A stretch of 64,000 bases of DNA from Diadophis punctatus similis (lineage: Eukaryota; Chordata; Lepidosauria; Squamata; Dipsadidae). The position numbers were made by a program, and so were the translations under genes. The notes below the pieces were generated by a model. That model was given only the letters and a program-made list of their open reading frames with translations, made no database searches and was not told the DNA's origin. The stretch's first letter is position 1. Each line of letters starts with the position of its first letter. The DNA lies in the NCBI GenBank assembly GCA_023053685.1, contig JALIGW010000003.1, forward strand, positions 139,886,126 to 139,950,125, given 5' to 3'. This document shows positions 61,915 to 64,000 of the stretch, piece by piece.

Positions 61915-62587
61915 TTGAAATAAAGTTGAAACAAAGTTGAAAATGTTTCACACTTAATATGTGAGTGCAGCAAAATCGCACAAACTGATTACAAAGCTAG
62001 ACATGATCGAGTTGCTAAATTAGTCCACTGGTCATTATGTAAAAAATATGACATACCTGTATCCGAAAAGTCATAGGAACACAAAGTGGAAAAAGTTTCT
62101 GAAAATGAGATGGTGAAGATCTTGTGGGACTTTCGAATACAGACAGATCGTCATTTGGAACACAACACGTCAGATATCATGGTTGTCGAGGGCCGAAGAG
62201 TACAGTTTATTGATATCGCTGTACCAGGAGATGCCAGAGTCGAAGAAAAAGAACTGGAAAAAATTAAGAAATATTGTGACTTGGCCATCGAAACTACATG
62301 GCTATGGATGAAACATGTAACAGTGATACCCATTGTCATTGGGGCACTTGGTACCATGTCCAAGAATTTCACAAAACACATCAAGAAATTGCAGCTTCCT
62401 GAAATAACACCAGCAGAACTGCAAAAAAATGCACTACTCGGAACATCATATATTTTAAGAAGATACTTGGTTGATACCTAGGACGCTGGCAGCAAACCGT
62501 ATCAACCATTAGCATCAGTCAGTGGTATTTGTGACACTTTTTAAATGTTCAGTTGACTGAGTTTCATGTTTAATGAATAAAAGAGAT
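61915..62587 (+). mobile_element. R4/Dong-type LINE (subfamily C), 5'-truncated
   Basis: Third, more diverged lineage. It starts before the knuckle region and ends with a 3' UTR GAATAAAAGAGATTAATAAT that merges with the following AAT repeat. Confidence 0.9.
61940..62481 (+). pseudogene. R4/Dong-type protein C-terminus, one nonsense codon
   Basis: Coding from ENVSHLICECSKIAQTDYKA to the natural stop at 62479-62481. A TAG at 62074-62076 replaces the second Trp of the conserved NWWEHK block, as seen by comparison with the subfamily A copy. After it, 131 residues are open: EKVSENEMVKILWDFRIQTD, NTSDIMVVEGRRV, FIDIAVPGD. The endonuclease motif reads NTSD rather than NTPD. The right-hand end of the knuckle (H-x4-C) is visible as HLICEC, but the left-hand cysteines are missing because of truncation. 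Confidence 0.88.
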
Positions 62588-62634
62588 TAATAATAATAAG
62601 AATAATAAAATAATAATAATAATAATAATAATAA

Positions 62635-62665
<31 letters not shown>

Positions 62666-62739
62666 AAGAAGAAGAAGAAGAAGAAGAAGAAGAAGAAGAA
62701 GAAGAAGAAGAAGAAGAAGAAGAAGAAGAAGAAGAAGAA
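62588..62739 (+). repeat. Compound (AAT)n-(GAA)n microsatellite
   Basis: AAT with AAG interruptions (to about 62637), then about 34 GAA units. It joins an R4/Dong 3' end on the left to the 3' end of a minus-strand LINE on the right. Confidence 0.97.
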
Positions 62740-62744
62740 CATTG

Positions 62745-63240
62745 TACGTATATACAACAAAATTGATTTTGCCTCAACTGGTGCAATCCATAACAAAATA
62801 CAAAGCAACACGAATAATATAGAAAATGGTCCTTATACAAGTAATTAGGGAGTCTGACAGCCCATGGATAAAAGCTGCTTTTAAACCTGTTTGTCTGGCT
62901 GGCTGTACTTCTGTCTTCTGCCCGATGGTAAAAGTGAGAAAAGACACTGACCAGGATATGAATCATCCCTAAGTATCTTCCTTACTCTGCTGAAACAACG
63001 AGACCTGGTGATGTCATCCAGTGGTGTTAGGGGGAAACCAATGGTTTCTTGTGCCGAATTAATCACTCTCTGTAGTGCCTTCCTGTCCGCGGCTGTTGAA
63101 CCAGTGTACCATAGTGCTATACAGTATGTAAGGATACTTTCTATCATAGACCGATTAAATTGGTCATAGAAGGTTTAATCTCACTCTTTGCATTGGACCT
63201 AGAAGGCTACTGACCATCAATGCAGTGACCTTAATAGAGC
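62745..63240 (-). mobile_element. LINE 3' part (CR1/L2/Rex-type), reverse
   Basis: Minus-strand coding remnant at 62881-63147 reads MIESILTYCIALWYTGSTAADRKALQRVIN then SRVRKILRDDSYPGQCLF and LLPSGRRQKY. This is the C-terminal region typical of these LINEs in fish and reptiles. A frameshift follows, with the next piece (NRFKSSFYPWAVRL) in another frame near 62900-62830. Its tail abuts the GAA array. 5' limit uncertain. Confidence 0.8.
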
Positions 63241-63479
63241 TGTACTTCTGCATTGGCTGGTCTGACTTGCCAATTGTTGTCTGCTTCAATTTGCATCAAT
63301 TGCAGTTCTCAGGTTATCTCTGAAGGCAGCCCCAAGTGTAACTCCTTACTGTTGTCCAGCCGGGGCGGATCAGGAAATATGTTACTCAAGTCATGACATT
63401 TTGGTTCAAGTAGGATCGTAATTAGTGTACCAACAAATACAGAGCATAGATTCTCAGGCTATGCAGTTTGAGCAGGAGA

Positions 63480-63737
63480 AGCCATTTCTGAATAGCCCAA
63501 CCCTGTTGGCCTTTCTCAAGGCTTTAAAAACTTATACCTGGCCTGGGACTTGGAATGGATAAGGCTTCTGTGTTTTGGCTTTACTGTTAGTTGACTAATT
63601 ATCTTGGCTGCTGTTTATATCGGTTTTCTGGATGTTTTGATTATTTTAATTGTTTATAATTTTAGAATTGTCAGCTGTCCAGAGTCACTTGGTTGAGTTG
63701 GGCTGTTATAGAAATTGAATTAATTAATTAATTAATT
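63480..63737 (+). mobile_element. L2-like LINE 3' end, forward
   Basis: GCTTTAAAAACTTATACCTG (the LKTYTW-type C-terminal coding end) and the 3' terminus GTCCAGAGTCACTTGGTTGA ... TATAGAAATTGAATTAATTA with a TTAA tail. Confidence 0.75.
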
Positions 63738-64000
63738 CCATCCTGATAGGATTTAATTGGAACTTCTTTTGACCCATCCAGATCCTCACAGTCTCTAGAC
63801 ACCAAGTCAAGGCTTGTATGGCATCCCTGGCTTGAACCAGAATGGCAATGGATAATGGAGTATCATCAGCATGCTGGCGACATCTCATATCCAAACCAAC
63901 AATTACTTCTTCCAGTGGTTTCATGTAGATATCAAATCAACTCAGGGGAGATCTCTGAGCCCACCAGGTAGAGGAGGCCAAGCTTGGAGGGGTGACCACT
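63738..64000 (-). mobile_element. L2-like LINE RT fragment, reverse, cut by window end
   Basis: Minus-strand 63724-63924 encodes DMRCRQHADDTPLSIAILVQ with a HADD box where YADD is expected, then CLETVRIWMGQKKFQLNPIRME, the segment that follows the palm box in L2-type RTs. It is diverged and extends past the window. A tail-to-head junction with the forward copy lies at 63737. Confidence 0.78.

Overview
The window looks like a piece of a squamate reptile genome, most likely a snake. The evidence is the repeat content: several LINE lineages typical of reptiles (CR1, a CR1/L3-like family, L2-like, R4/Dong), a LINE 3' end tailed by ATAGA/AATAG pentamers that I recall from snake genomes as a microsatellite-seeding family, tRNA-derived SINEs, very many short non-autonomous DNA transposons, and unusually long, abundant microsatellites. 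I see no host protein-coding exon, no tRNA or rRNA gene and no prokaryotic feature. The window is intergenic or deep intronic. Every supportable coding stretch belongs to a retrotransposon.

Layout. 0-9.6 kb: a decayed CR1/L3-like LINE, hAT-type elements with 8-bp target duplications (one of 1.67 kb nested in a CR1 tail), a TA-flanked element and a solo LTR. 10.5-15.4 kb: a GA microsatellite, a CR1 copy with an open reverse transcriptase C-terminus, then an array of three R4/Dong-type LINE copies, each embedded in (AAT)n. 16-24 kb: a foldback element with a near-perfect ~145-bp-arm palindrome, a pentamer-tailed LINE end, and hAT elements, one splitting a SINE. 25.5-32.2 kb: a 650-bp pentanucleotide array with block-wise unit evolution next to a LINE tail, an (AAT)n(ATT)n perfect palindrome, more foldback elements and SINEs. 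33-40.6 kb: hAT copies, a GC-rich 1.46-kb element and a 1.0-kb TA-flanked element. 42.5-44.4 kb: two solo LTRs. 45-52.9 kb: dense nesting of CR1, L3-like LINE, SINE, hAT and Tigger-like elements. 53-59.9 kb: AAGG/AAAG arrays, hAT copies, and an L2-like LINE whose tail has grown into (TTTA)n. 60.7-62.7 kb: a second R4/Dong cluster in (AAT)n. 62.7-64 kb: further LINE remnants.

The most informative signals are these. First, five R4/Dong copies from three subfamilies all sit in (AAT)n repeats, consistent with TAA-targeted insertion. Second, about twenty hAT-like insertions can be closed by 8-bp duplications, some of them perfect. Third, many of these elements carry long inverted-repeat cargo and NRF1-like GCGCATGCGC palindromes. 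Fourth, element tails appear to seed microsatellites. Between the repeats lie AT-rich unique stretches, some of which look like candidate conserved non-coding sequence; that is only an impression without an alignment. Family names rest on recognition of motifs and termini, not on a database search.
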